From Ferruginibacter sp. HRS2-29 (GTDB taxonomy: Bacteria > Bacteroidota > Bacteroidia > Chitinophagales > Chitinophagaceae): 64,000 nucleotides of DNA. The DNA lies in assembly GCF_024343615.1 (NCBI RefSeq), contig NZ_RJUB01000003.1, positions 62,001 to 126,000 on the forward strand, written 5' to 3'. The notes under the pieces were generated by a model that saw nothing but the letters and a program-made list of their open reading frames with translations, made no database searches and had not been told where the DNA came from. The position numbers were made by a program, and so were the translations under genes. Below, one piece after another: positions 1-9,064 of the stretch; positions within the stretch are counted from its first letter, which is position 1; every line of letters starts with the position of its first letter.

Positions 1-468
1 AACGTGACCGCTGTTTCGCAGGATGCATTGTGGAGTATGTTTGGGAAATTCAACAGTAATTTCAAATTGCCTTCCAACTTTGCTATACAGCTGACCACTA
101 CTTATCAATCGAAAACCAACCTGCCGGTAAACACAGGCAGTAGTATGGGTGGCAACCCGATGGGACAAAGCCAGAGTTCTTCACAGGGATATATCAAATC
201 ATCCTGGGGGATGGATATAGCGTTCAAGAAAAGTTTTATGAAAAACAATGCCGCCTCTGTTTCGTTGAGTGTGAGCGATATCTTCAGGACCCGCATCAAC
301 ACCCAATATTCGAGCAGCGATTATTTTGTGCAAACCTACAGCAGGTTACGTGACCCGCAGATGGTAAGGCTCACATTGGCTTACAAATTTGGAAAAGTGG
401 ATGCTTCTCTATTTAAGAGAAAAAGCAACGGAGTAAATATAAATGCAACTGAAAGTATTCAGCAATAG
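1..468 (+). CDS. Outer-membrane beta-barrel protein, C-terminal part (5' end outside window)
   Basis: The reading frame is open from the first base, so the gene starts upstream of the window. The visible 155 residues alternate polar and hydrophobic residues with many aromatic and Ser/Asn positions, as in the last strands of a TonB-dependent receptor-like barrel of the OMP_b-brl_3 type (carboxypeptidase-regulatory domain plus barrel) common in Bacteroidota. The segment near residue 120 (VRLTLAYKFGK) resembles the closing strand, followed by an unstructured tail. The substrate cannot be told from this fragment. A rho-independent terminator follows at 514-544. Confidence 0.75.
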   Translation, partial: NVTAVSQDALWSMFGKFNSNFKLPSNFAIQLTTTYQSKTNLPVNTGSSMGGNPMGQSQSSSQGYIKSSWGMDIAFKKSFMKNNAASVSLSVSDIFRTRINTQYSSSDYFVQTYSRLRDPQMVRLTLAYKFGKVDASLFKRKSNGVNINATESIQQ

Positions 469-513
469 AAATTGCAAATAAAAAAGTAGTTTTCATGAAT
501 GGGGATTAAGAGT

Positions 514-544
514 AGTCATGTCGGTTTTCCGGCATGACTTTTTT
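514..544 (+). terminator. Rho-independent terminator after the barrel gene
   Basis: An 11-bp stem (AGTCATGTCGG with CCGGCATGACT, one G-U pair) with a TTTT loop is followed directly by a T-run. It lies 46 bases after the stop codon of the barrel gene and before a convergent operon. Confidence 0.8.
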
Positions 545-647
545 AATTAATTACGGGCTGCGGGTGACCGGTTAATTGATCGTTTGCGAAGGGAGACGGG
601 AAGTTCATATATGATCTGTCCCTTCTTATGTGGACAGAGTTTTTAAA

Positions 648-732
648 CCGCAGAGAACAAGAGGGAGCAGAGTTTTCGCAGAGCCTGCAAATATTGGTCT
701 GCGAAAACTCTGCTCCCTCTTGTTCTCCGCGG
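648..732. repeat. Long inverted repeat, 35-bp arms
   Basis: Arms 648-682 and 698-732 are reverse complements with one mismatch (a 30-bp inner part is perfect), around a 15-base loop. The left arm itself holds three GCAGAG words. It sits between two converging transcription units, so a bidirectional terminator is possible, but there is no T-run next to it. The 341-base spacer 469-809 otherwise holds only the terminator at 514 and a small GAAGATATCTTC palindrome at 734-745. Confidence 0.85.
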
Positions 733-809
733 TGAAGATATCTTCGCTAATTATAAAGCAACAGAAGACAACCGAAATTGCTACCGAAACTCCGGTCACG
801 CACAACTCC

Positions 810-1583
810 CTATTTCTTCTTGTGTGAAAATAACCACGGCAAAAGTTCGGGCTCAGCAAATGTTGCATCCCAACTGTTGTGGTTCGCTTCCGGATATACC
901 GTCATTTTAACTTCGGCATTGAGTTTCAGCAAAGCTTCGGCCATATCGAGCGAATATTTCGGCGGCACTACATCGTCTTTTGCACCATGAAATAACCATA
1001 GGGGAATATTTTTTATTTTTCTTGCAGTTTTGGGATTTGCGCCGCCACAGATAGAAAATGCTGCCGCAAAAAATTTCGGGTTACGCCTTAACAATTCCAA
1101 GGTACCCATTCCGCCCATGGATAATCCGCCGACGTATATCTTATTGCGCTGAACAGGATATACATTTATCAGGTCACGCATGAGATATTCGAGTAGCGCC
1201 ATAGAAACTGTTGGCGCACCTGCTTCCAAAAATTTGAACACGCGGGGTGTATCTTCCGAAACAGGTAATTGCACATTGCTCCAGAAGCTGTTATCAGGGC
1301 ACTGCGGAAACACTACGATCGCCGGGAACTTTGTGCGGTTACTATCAGCTAAAAATAATTTGCTGCCATGTACCAACTGAGCTTCATTATCATTTCCTCT
1401 TTCGCCCGAGCCATGAAGAAAAATGACCATCGGGTATCTTTTACCGGGATCGTAATTTTTGGGAAGCAGAATGCGGTAAGGTAAAGTATCGCCGTTCCCG
1501 ATAAACATTTTTTTCTGAAAGAGACTATCCTGCGCCTGCAATACGAATGGAAAAATAAAAAGTACCAATAACAATTTCTTCAT
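810..1583 (-). CDS. Secreted alpha/beta-hydrolase esterase (LpqC/PHB-depolymerase-like)
   Basis: The 257-residue protein has a signal peptide (MKKLLLVLFIFPFVLQAQ). It carries an alpha/beta-hydrolase core: the oxyanion-side HGSGERG near residue 52, nucleophile elbow GLSMGG near residue 154, an acidic residue in AKDDV near 201 and a histidine in NHNSW near 234. Bacteroidota proteins of this type are often annotated as phospholipase/carboxylesterase or feruloyl-esterase-like. It starts 8 bases after the GH3 gene upstream on the same strand, so it is the last gene of the PUL operon. An ester-removing role on the glycan is inferred from this position; the actual substrate is unknown. Confidence 0.8.
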   Translation of the reverse strand: MKKLLLVLFIFPFVLQAQDSLFQKKMFIGNGDTLPYRILLPKNYDPGKRYPMVIFLHGSGERGNDNEAQLVHGSKLFLADSNRTKFPAIVVFPQCPDNSFWSNVQLPVSEDTPRVFKFLEAGAPTVSMALLEYLMRDLINVYPVQRNKIYVGGLSMGGMGTLELLRRNPKFFAAAFSICGGANPKTARKIKNIPLWLFHGAKDDVVPPKYSLDMAEALLKLNAEVKMTVYPEANHNSWDATFAEPELLPWLFSHKKK

Positions 1584-1591
1584 GCGGATGA

Positions 1592-3817
1592 TTATTTTAT
1601 CAGTTTAAAATCTGTTTCTTTAACATTATCACTATTCGTGCCAATGAACAATTTAAAATCACCAGGCTCTGCTACATATTTCAATTGGTCGTTATAAAAC
1701 TTAAGGTCTTCAACAGTCAGTGTAAAACTGACCGTCTTCGTTTCTCCTTTTTTGAAAAATATTTTTTGGAATTTTTTCAACTCTTTTACAGGTCTGCTTA
1801 CACTTGCGGCAAGATCGCGGATGTAGAGCTGCACTGTTTCTTCGCCATCGGCATTGCCCGTATTTGTTACGGATATGTCCGCAACCAGTTTACCTGATGA
1901 ATTGATGGTTGTTTTATTAAGCTTTATATCACCATAAGAAAAACCGGTATAACTAAGTCCGTACCCGAACGGGTAAGCCGGGCTGTTACGCAGATCGATA
2001 TAACCTGTTACATAAAAATTAATCGTATCACTTGCTGCTGCATGCCCCGTGTTGAGATGATTGTAATAGATCGGCGACTGCCCTTCTGTTCGGGGAAAAC
2101 TGATAGGTAATTTTCCGGAAGGGTTATATGCACCCGTAAGTACATCACCAATTGCATTGCCCGCCTGCGATCCGAGCCACCAGGTATAAAGAATCGCATC
2201 GGCCTGAGCAGCCGCTTTATCAAAAACCAATGGCCTTCCGGCGTTGATCATGAGGACTATTTTTTTTCCGGTAGAATGCACCGCTTTTATCAGCGCTTCC
2301 TGCATACCCGGCAAATGCAGGTTGCTCCTGCTCTTGGCTTCACCACTCATATCCCTGGCTTCACCAACACTCATGATCACTACATCTGCTTTCGCTGCAA
2401 CTTCCATTGCTTCCGCAAAGCCGGATGTATCTGTGTCATTGATATTACAACCTTTGGCATATAACATTTCTGTATTCCTGCCGAGGGCATTTTTTATTCC
2501 ATCCCATTGTGTCACGATAGTCAAAGAATCATCGGGCCATTCCATGCTCCAGAAGCCGAGATTGTCTTTTACCGCTTTCGCAAATGGGCCGATCATAGCG
2601 ACCGTTTTTATTTGAGCGGAGAGAGGCAACAAATGATTTTCATTCTTTAACAAGACGATACTTTTACGGGAGAGGTCACGTGCGGCGGCCATGTGCGCCG
2701 GTACATTTTTCTGTGCTTCTTCTCTTGCCTCGTTAGAAAATTTGTAAGGGTCGTCAAATAAACCGAGTTCAAATTTTTTGATCAGGATCCTTTTTACTGA
2801 TTCATCCACGAGTTTCAACGGCACTTTTCCCTCCTTCACCAATTTTGCCAGGTGGTCTTTGTAGGCGCGGCTTTCCATATCCATATCACACCCGGCAAGT
2901 ATCGCATCCATCGCGGCTTCTTTGTAAGTAGCCGCATATCCGTGGCGTATGATACCGCCGACTGATCCCCAATCGCTCACAACGATGCCATCAAATTTCC
3001 ATTGTTTCTTCAAGATATCTTTTACAAGATAAATATTGGCAGTGGCAGGGATGCCATTCAAAGTATTGAACGAGTTCATCACCGAGCCCACACCTGCGTC
3101 TACAGCAGCTTTGAAGGGAGGAAGATAATATTGCCAGAGTGTATTGAGGCTCATATCTACAGAATTATAATCACGGCCACCAACGGCCGCACCGTAGGCC
3201 GCATAATGTTTCACGCAAGCCATTACGGCATCTGTATTCCCGATCCCCTTACCCTGAAAACCTCTTACCCTTGCAGCCGCGATCAGCGAACCGAGATAAG
3301 TATCTTCTCCCGACCCTTCCATTACCCTGCCCCAGCGGGCATCACGGGCTATGTCTACCATGGGGGAAAATGTCCAGTGGATGCCACTTGCAGCCGCTTC
3401 AGTACCGGCTATGCGTTCGGCCAGTTCGATGGCTGTGATATCCCAACTCGCTGCCTGTCCGAGGGGAATGGGAAATGTGGTACGAAATCCGTGTATCACG
3501 TCCTGCCCGAAAAGCAGCGGTATTTTCAACCGCGACTGCATAGCCATTTCCTGTATTTCCCTTGTGTGTTGCACTCCCATCACGTTGAGCATGGATCCTA
3601 ACTGGCCATTACGCAACTGGGTTTGCTTATCGCCATCTTTGGTGATAGGCCCTGTATGCGCCCAATCGCCGCTATATTGATTGAGCTGCCCGACTTTTTC
3701 ATCGAGCGTCATCAGCTTCAACACCGAGTCTGCCCGTTGCGCAAAAGTCTTACGTTGTGCCTGGCTGAAGGAAATTCCATTGGCCAATAAAATGAGGAGG
3801 AATAATTGCTTTTTCAT
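1592..3817 (-). CDS. bglX: GH3 beta-glucosidase (BglX-like), PUL copy 1
   Basis: The 741-residue exo-acting beta-glucosidase is predicted periplasmic, with signal peptide MKKQLFLLILLANGISFSQAQ. I chose the ATG at 3817 because the frame could open 14 codons earlier but only this start gives a signal peptide. Layout is GH3 N-terminal barrel, GH3 C-terminal domain and a C-terminal fibronectin-III-like domain. The catalytic nucleophile is the Asp of VVSDW near residue 281, the KHYAAYGAA substrate-binding motif is intact, and the acid/base Glu lies in the GEARDMSGEA region. It follows the second GH3 gene in the same operon. In beta-1,2-glucan PULs GH3 enzymes cleave sophoro-oligosaccharides to glucose; that linkage here is inferred from the neighbours. 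Confidence 0.9.
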   Translation of the reverse strand: MKKQLFLLILLANGISFSQAQRKTFAQRADSVLKLMTLDEKVGQLNQYSGDWAHTGPITKDGDKQTQLRNGQLGSMLNVMGVQHTREIQEMAMQSRLKIPLLFGQDVIHGFRTTFPIPLGQAASWDITAIELAERIAGTEAAASGIHWTFSPMVDIARDARWGRVMEGSGEDTYLGSLIAAARVRGFQGKGIGNTDAVMACVKHYAAYGAAVGGRDYNSVDMSLNTLWQYYLPPFKAAVDAGVGSVMNSFNTLNGIPATANIYLVKDILKKQWKFDGIVVSDWGSVGGIIRHGYAATYKEAAMDAILAGCDMDMESRAYKDHLAKLVKEGKVPLKLVDESVKRILIKKFELGLFDDPYKFSNEAREEAQKNVPAHMAAARDLSRKSIVLLKNENHLLPLSAQIKTVAMIGPFAKAVKDNLGFWSMEWPDDSLTIVTQWDGIKNALGRNTEMLYAKGCNINDTDTSGFAEAMEVAAKADVVIMSVGEARDMSGEAKSRSNLHLPGMQEALIKAVHSTGKKIVLMINAGRPLVFDKAAAQADAILYTWWLGSQAGNAIGDVLTGAYNPSGKLPISFPRTEGQSPIYYNHLNTGHAAASDTINFYVTGYIDLRNSPAYPFGYGLSYTGFSYGDIKLNKTTINSSGKLVADISVTNTGNADGEETVQLYIRDLAASVSRPVKELKKFQKIFFKKGETKTVSFTLTVEDLKFYNDQLKYVAEPGDFKLFIGTNSDNVKETDFKLIK

Positions 3818-3867
3818 GCTGGTTATTTTACAATCGATAAAATAAGATGATCGCCTCAATGATAGAC

Positions 3868-3891
3868 GGGCAAACCTATTGGTTTGCCCGC
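3868..3891. other. Intercistronic hairpin between two GH3 genes
   Basis: A perfect 10-bp stem (CGGGCAAACC with GGTTTGCCCG) has a TATT loop, with outer GATAG/CTATC complementarity. There is no T-run on the minus strand, so it is more likely an RNA-stabilising or processing hairpin in the operon than a terminator. Confidence 0.55.
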
Positions 3892-3916
3892 AAACTATCC
3901 TGTTTATTTTTATGCT

Positions 3917-6202
3917 TTACAATAATTTAAAAGATGCTTCTTTTACATCGACACTGTTACCTCCGATGAATACTTTGAAGTCACCAGGTTCTGCAACGAA
4001 TTTGTATTCGCTGTTGTAGAACTTAAGATCTTCTGCAGAGATCGTAAAAGTTACTGCTTTACTTTCGCCTGCTTTCAGGAATATCTTCTGAAAACCTTTC
4101 AATTCTTTCACCGGGCGTGTAACGCTTCCTACAAGATCGCGGGTGTACAACTGCACTACTTCCGCACCATCCCTGTTGCCGGTATTTTTTAGTGTAACCG
4201 TAGCCGTTATGTTACCCGTTTTACCAAGTGTAGCGCTGCTCAATCTGATATCGCTGTAGCTGAAAGTTGTGTAGCTCAGGCCATATCCAAAAGGATATAA
4301 AGGAAGATTGGATACATCGAGGTAATTGGAACGGAATTTCTGAAACCAGAGGCTGTCAGTCAGCGGACGACCGGTGTTTTTGTGGTTGTAATAAAGCGGT
4401 ATCTGGCCTACATTCTGAGGAAATGTGGTCGTCAATTTACCCGAAGGGTTCACATCACCAAACAATACATCTGCAATCGCGTTACCAGCTTCAGAGCCAC
4501 CAAACCATACGTTGAGGATGGAAGGAACATTCGCTTTTTCCCAGTTCAATACCAACGGCCTTCCGGTGAATAATACCAGTACCACAGGTTTCCCGGTTTT
4601 TACCAATACCATCAAAAGATCTTTTTGTGCCTGTGGAATTTCGATGTTGGAGCGGCTGGAACTTTCCCCGCTCATTTCGGAAGATTCACCCAGCGCCGCT
4701 ATGATAACATCCGATTGATTGGCAATCGCCAATGCTTCATCCATCATCTGCTGTGCAGTACGGCCATCTCTTACCAGATCACGGCCAAACATGGTAGCCC
4801 TTTGTTCAAATAAAGAATCAGCATCGAGGTTCGAGCCTTTGGCATATAATATTTTTGCATTGCTGCCCAGCACATTCTGCAATCCTTCCCTCACAGTGAT
4901 GGCGGTTTTGAGGTCGGTTGCCACACTCCATGTTCCCGGCATATTTTCTTTTGTATCCGCCAGAGGCCCTATCAACGCTATAGTTCCGCCTTTTTTCAGC
5001 GGCAATAAATTGTTCTGATTTTTCATCAACACAAAACTTTCTGCGGCTGTTGTTCTGGCTGCTTTGATATGTGCAGGAGTGTAAATATCCGTTTTAGCCC
5101 TTTCTTCATTCAGGTATTTGTATGGATCCTTAAAAAGCCCGAGTTTGTATTTTGCCTCCAGTATCAGGCGACAGGCATCATCGATATCCTTCTGGGTTAC
5201 TTTTCCTTCCGCCAGCGATTTTTTCAATGTAGTAAGAAATCCTTCACCCACCATATCCATATCCACACCTGCCTTCAAAGCCAGTGCTGACACGGTCTGC
5301 AGGTTGCCCATACCATGATCGATCATTTCATTGATACCCGTGTAATCCGTTACCACAAAACCTTTGAAGCCCCATTGTTTACGCAAAACATCCGTAAGCA
5401 GCCACTTGTTACCAGTTGCAGGAATACCATCCACCTCGTTGAAGGAAGCCATCAGGCTACCGGCGCCCGCATCCACAGCGGCTTTGTAAGGAGGCAGATA
5501 ATTGTTGTACATGCTGATGCGGCTGATATCTGTTGTGTTATAATCACGGCCGGCTTCGGCGGCTCCATAAGCTGCATAATGTTTCACACAAGCCATGATG
5601 CTGGTATTGCTGCTGTAATCATTTTGCTGGTAACCTTTCACCATTGCCCTGGCGATCTGCGAACCGAGGTACGGATCCTCACCGCTACCTTCTGAAATAC
5701 GGCCCCAGCGTGGATCCCGGCTGATATCCACCATCGGGCTGAATGTCCAGCAGATGCCATCGGCGCTGGCTTCCACCGCAGCTATCCTTGCGCTGTTCTC
5801 AATCAGTTTCAAATCCCAGGTGCAGGACAAACCCAATGGAATCGGGAAAGTTGTCTGGTAACCGTGGATCACATCCATACCGAAGATCATCGGGATTTTG
5901 AGGCGGCTTTCTTCCACTGCTACTTTTTGCACGGCACGGATCTTTGCAGCAGTCTTAATGTTGAACAAACCTCCTACTGCCCCTTCCTTTATCTTTTTAC
6001 CTATATCGGAGTTAGATGCCTGCCCCGTTACGATATCTCCTGACCCAGGCAGATTGAGTTGACCGATCTTTTCATCGAGGGTCATTTTTTTCATCAATGC
6101 ATCGATGAAGGGTTTCATCTTTGGATCGGTAGTGGTCTGTGCTGTTGAATTGATGGCCGCAAACAATGCGATCAGCATCATCAACCTTTGCATACTTTTC
6201 AT
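3917..6202 (-). CDS. bglX: GH3 beta-glucosidase (BglX-like), PUL copy 2
   Basis: This 761-residue protein is a paralogue of the next GH3 gene. The start at 6202 (MKSMQRLMMLIALFAAINSTAQ) yields a clean signal peptide; an ATG six codons earlier is possible. It has GH3 N and C domains and an FnIII-like tail. The nucleophile Asp is in VVTDY near residue 283, KHYAAYGAAEAGRDYN is the binding motif, and the GESSEMSGESSSRSN region holds the acid/base Glu. Two consecutive GH3 genes of the same architecture suggest different oligosaccharide length or linkage preferences. A 282-base spacer without a gene separates it from the SGNH gene upstream in the same orientation. Confidence 0.9.
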   Translation of the reverse strand: MKSMQRLMMLIALFAAINSTAQTTTDPKMKPFIDALMKKMTLDEKIGQLNLPGSGDIVTGQASNSDIGKKIKEGAVGGLFNIKTAAKIRAVQKVAVEESRLKIPMIFGMDVIHGYQTTFPIPLGLSCTWDLKLIENSARIAAVEASADGICWTFSPMVDISRDPRWGRISEGSGEDPYLGSQIARAMVKGYQQNDYSSNTSIMACVKHYAAYGAAEAGRDYNTTDISRISMYNNYLPPYKAAVDAGAGSLMASFNEVDGIPATGNKWLLTDVLRKQWGFKGFVVTDYTGINEMIDHGMGNLQTVSALALKAGVDMDMVGEGFLTTLKKSLAEGKVTQKDIDDACRLILEAKYKLGLFKDPYKYLNEERAKTDIYTPAHIKAARTTAAESFVLMKNQNNLLPLKKGGTIALIGPLADTKENMPGTWSVATDLKTAITVREGLQNVLGSNAKILYAKGSNLDADSLFEQRATMFGRDLVRDGRTAQQMMDEALAIANQSDVIIAALGESSEMSGESSSRSNIEIPQAQKDLLMVLVKTGKPVVLVLFTGRPLVLNWEKANVPSILNVWFGGSEAGNAIADVLFGDVNPSGKLTTTFPQNVGQIPLYYNHKNTGRPLTDSLWFQKFRSNYLDVSNLPLYPFGYGLSYTTFSYSDIRLSSATLGKTGNITATVTLKNTGNRDGAEVVQLYTRDLVGSVTRPVKELKGFQKIFLKAGESKAVTFTISAEDLKFYNSEYKFVAEPGDFKVFIGGNSVDVKEASFKLL

Positions 6203-6484
6203 GTTGTGTCGTTTTATCATATCAAAAAATATCCAGGCAAGCTCACCTGATTTTCAGTTAATTTATTTTATCAAAAATAACAATACTTCCGCCACCGGCC
6301 GAGAGCCTTGAAAGGAGGCGGAAAATATTCGCTTCTATTTGAAGCAATGGCCTCAAGATACCAATGTTTTCAATACTATCGAGCAATTAAAGCATAATAA
6401 TTCATTCGTTCCTCTGTTGTTTTTATCTTATTAAAATAATTTAAAAAAACAGGCAAATATGAATACTATTAACTTTCATCTTAC

Positions 6485-7147
6485 TCATTTGACCAGGTAA
6501 GGCTCTATCGCTTTTTGCCAGATGGCATATCCTTTTGCATTCATGTGTAAACGATCTCCAATGAATATATCCGCCATGACTGTCCCATCCGCATTGAACA
6601 TTTTAGTGTAAACGTCTATGTAAGCCGCCTTTTTTTTCTTCTTCAAAAACTTCCGGATCGCTTTATTGGATGCTATCATTTTTGTCCATAAGTGCTCGCG
6701 GCTCGGACTTGGCTTGATGGAAACGAATGCGATAGGCACACCCGGTAAATTTTCGCGGATCATGTTGAACAAAGTCTTGAAACGACCGGTGACCATCTCC
6801 GCAGTAACTGTGTCGGAAGATGCAAAATCATTTTCACCACAATAGATCACCACTTGTTTTGGATGATACGGATAAATGATATCCGGTGCATAACGGATCA
6901 CATCGGGCAACGATGAGCCGCCGAAGCCACGATTGATGATAGGATACGCTGGAAAATATTGCTGCACATCCTTCCACTTGGTAAAAGAAGAGCTACCTAC
7001 AAACAATACCTGGCCCTTTGCAGGAAAAGAAATGGAATCGGCTTTTTTGAAAGCGGCTATATCGTTGGCGAAGGGTTGGGCTGTTGCCGCTGAGATCACC
7101 ACAAAAAATGCGATAGAAAAAAATCCGGTAATTTTTCTGAAGTTCAT
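6485..7147 (-). CDS. Secreted SGNH/GDSL-family hydrolase
   Basis: The 220-residue protein has a signal peptide (ending AATAQ). SGNH blocks are all visible: block I as VGSSSF (Ser near residue 51), block II Gly in NRGFGGSS, block III Asn in YCGEND near residue 101, and block V DRLHM near residue 200 with the catalytic Asp and His. The family hydrolyses esters, including acetyl and other acyl groups on polysaccharides. Lying within the PUL between GH43 and GH3 genes, it probably removes acyl substituents from the imported glycan. Which acyl group is unknown. A run of six lysines around residue 168 is unusual. Confidence 0.82.
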   Translation of the reverse strand: MNFRKITGFFSIAFFVVISAATAQPFANDIAAFKKADSISFPAKGQVLFVGSSSFTKWKDVQQYFPAYPIINRGFGGSSLPDVIRYAPDIIYPYHPKQVVIYCGENDFASSDTVTAEMVTGRFKTLFNMIRENLPGVPIAFVSIKPSPSREHLWTKMIASNKAIRKFLKKKKKAAYIDVYTKMFNADGTVMADIFIGDRLHMNAKGYAIWQKAIEPYLVK

Positions 7148-7225
7148 TTTGATGTTATTTTATAAGATAAACACCCGGAGGTTTGTTTTGCATTTTGATG
7201 TTCATAAAGGAAGATGCTCTGTCAG

Positions 7226-7253
7226 ACCCGGAAGTTTTAAAAACCTCCGGGGT
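7226..7253. repeat. ACCTCCGGGG palindromic element, copy 1
   Basis: An imperfect hairpin (ACCCGGAAGTTTT with AAAACCTCCGGGGT) lies just downstream of the GH43 stop codon on the minus strand. The same word, as a longer perfect palindrome, recurs at 14107-14140. Confidence 0.6.
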
Positions 7254-7254
7254 T

Positions 7255-9021
7255 TTATTCCACCTTCATCACTTTGGTCCTTTCCGAAACGCCGTTTTCA
7301 TTAATGGCTTCGATAGAGAAATAATATGCCTTCTGGCTATCCATTGTTTTCAACCAATACTCATTTACATCGTGCACCATGATGCAGGTGTACAATTTAT
7401 CAGGAGCTGTGCCGTACCAGATATTCCATGCCCAGGCTTTTTCATCGGGGCTCCATTTTACCCAGGCACTGCGTTTGTCTTTTTCTGTACGGAGCACAAC
7501 CAGTTGTTTCACTGCGGATGGTTTTTCCCCGGTACCTTTTCCAAAAACCCGCAATCCGCTGATAGCAAATTTGCCGGTTGGCATATGTACATTTTCGAGC
7601 CTGATATAACGTGCCTGAACTGCCTTTGGCAATTCTATATAGTCGTGCGGCACGTCTGTTTTATTTTTACTTTTATCCATCAACATGTTCCACTTTTTTC
7701 CATCAAGTGAATAAAATAATTTATACTGATGATAGGTGGTCGTTTGTTTTCCAAGAAACTCTGCATCCTGATCGGCGTAATTTATCTGCACTGCATTTAC
7801 TGTTGATACAGCGCCCAGATCGGATTGTATCCATTCCCCCGCATTGCCGGTGGTAGCGCTCCAGTAGGTCTTGATACTTTCGTCTACCGCGTTATTGGCA
7901 TTATACGCATTCAGTGTGGAAGAAACCATCACTGGCTTTTTGTAATTGAGCAGCATCCAGCCGGTGAAACCTCCATTACCACCGGGTGCATTTTCTGCCG
8001 CAGTAGAAGCGGAAGGAATGTGATGCGGATAATCGCCGAAGGAAGTATTGCAGTACATCACATCATCCTTGTCAAACCCTGCCGGCCAGATACCGATCCT
8101 GCGCTCGAAATTATTTTTTACAGAAATGGATATGGTAGATACATGCCAGTAATTTTTCAGGTTATCCGTGAAGGTTGCTCCATGACCAGCGCCTCTTGCA
8201 AATCCGCCGGGTTTGAAACTCAACGGATCCGATTGTGGCGTGAACGGCCCCAATGGTGTTTCGCCAACAATCACCCCGTCCGCATAACCACTGAATTCGG
8301 TCCCCGGCGCACCATACTGGAAATAGTATTTGCCATTGTGTTTGATCACTTCCGAACCTTCGATGAACGGATCCAGGAAAGTATTGTCCATGTATTCGCC
8401 GAAACGCTGCCAGCCGTAACGCCAGTCTTCCAGCAGGTACATTTCTTTTCGTGTGCCGATGGGCTGCATCGTTTTCCTGTTCAGTTCCACTCCGTAAGTC
8501 GGATAACGGTTGCTGCTTCCGTTATACATATAAAAACGTCCGTCGTCATCCGTGAAGAAAGCTGGATCCCAGCCGCCGATGGCGAAGGAATCTACCAGTG
8601 GTTTCCAGACATTATTTTTAGGATCGGTGCTCATCCAGATGGTAAATTTATCGGTGTAGGTAGAACCGAACACCAGCATCGTATCGCCGATGATGCCTAC
8701 TGCCGGTGCACAGAGTTCATCGTATACACCGCCATTCCAGGGGCGCAGGAATTTTTTGGAATTGAAAGTCCAGTTGAGCATGTCATGGCTCCACCAGTAT
8801 CCCCATTGGTTGGTGCTGAACAAATAAAAATCTCCCTTGTAATTTACGATCACAGGATCCGCTGTGGCCCTGTGTTTTCCCCACTCACTGAAGTTTGGGA
8901 TCGGCGTGTAACCGTAGTCGATATTGATGGGATTGCAGTAGGTGGTTTGTTGCGCAGACGAATCTGTGAAGCTGAACAGGCAACACATGACTGCGAGAGA
9001 ATATCCGGTTAGTTTTTTCAT
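7255..9021 (-). CDS. GH43-family glycosidase with discoidin-like and FnIII domains
   Basis: The 588-residue protein has signal peptide MKKLTGYSLAVMCCLFSFTDSSAQ; the ATG at 9021 is preferred to a GTG three codons upstream. The N-terminal five-bladed propeller has the expected GH43 triad: base Asp in TADPV (about residue 52), pKa-modulating Asp in GGWDPAF (about 150) and acid Glu in IEGSEV (about 221). Residues about 365-500 look like an F5/8 type C (discoidin/CBM32-like) domain and about 505-588 like FnIII. GH43 members act on arabinosides, xylosides or galactosides, so in a glucan PUL it suggests a decorated substrate. The subfamily cannot be assigned by eye. Confidence 0.85.
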   Translation of the reverse strand: MKKLTGYSLAVMCCLFSFTDSSAQQTTYCNPINIDYGYTPIPNFSEWGKHRATADPVIVNYKGDFYLFSTNQWGYWWSHDMLNWTFNSKKFLRPWNGGVYDELCAPAVGIIGDTMLVFGSTYTDKFTIWMSTDPKNNVWKPLVDSFAIGGWDPAFFTDDDGRFYMYNGSSNRYPTYGVELNRKTMQPIGTRKEMYLLEDWRYGWQRFGEYMDNTFLDPFIEGSEVIKHNGKYYFQYGAPGTEFSGYADGVIVGETPLGPFTPQSDPLSFKPGGFARGAGHGATFTDNLKNYWHVSTISISVKNNFERRIGIWPAGFDKDDVMYCNTSFGDYPHHIPSASTAAENAPGGNGGFTGWMLLNYKKPVMVSSTLNAYNANNAVDESIKTYWSATTGNAGEWIQSDLGAVSTVNAVQINYADQDAEFLGKQTTTYHQYKLFYSLDGKKWNMLMDKSKNKTDVPHDYIELPKAVQARYIRLENVHMPTGKFAISGLRVFGKGTGEKPSAVKQLVVLRTEKDKRSAWVKWSPDEKAWAWNIWYGTAPDKLYTCIMVHDVNEYWLKTMDSQKAYYFSIEAINENGVSERTKVMKVE

Positions 9022-9064
9022 TACTATCACTTTTGTTTTTTAAGATCGAAGCCGGGGCTTCAGC

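Noticed and set aside
3002-3601. A 199-codon plus-strand frame
   Set aside because: It is antisense to the GH3 gene and has no family features; a codon-bias shadow.
7825-9012. A 395-codon open frame on the plus strand
   Set aside because: It is entirely antisense to the GH43 gene, whose catalytic motifs and signal peptide are clear; the antisense product is Cys/His/Arg-rich and matches nothing.
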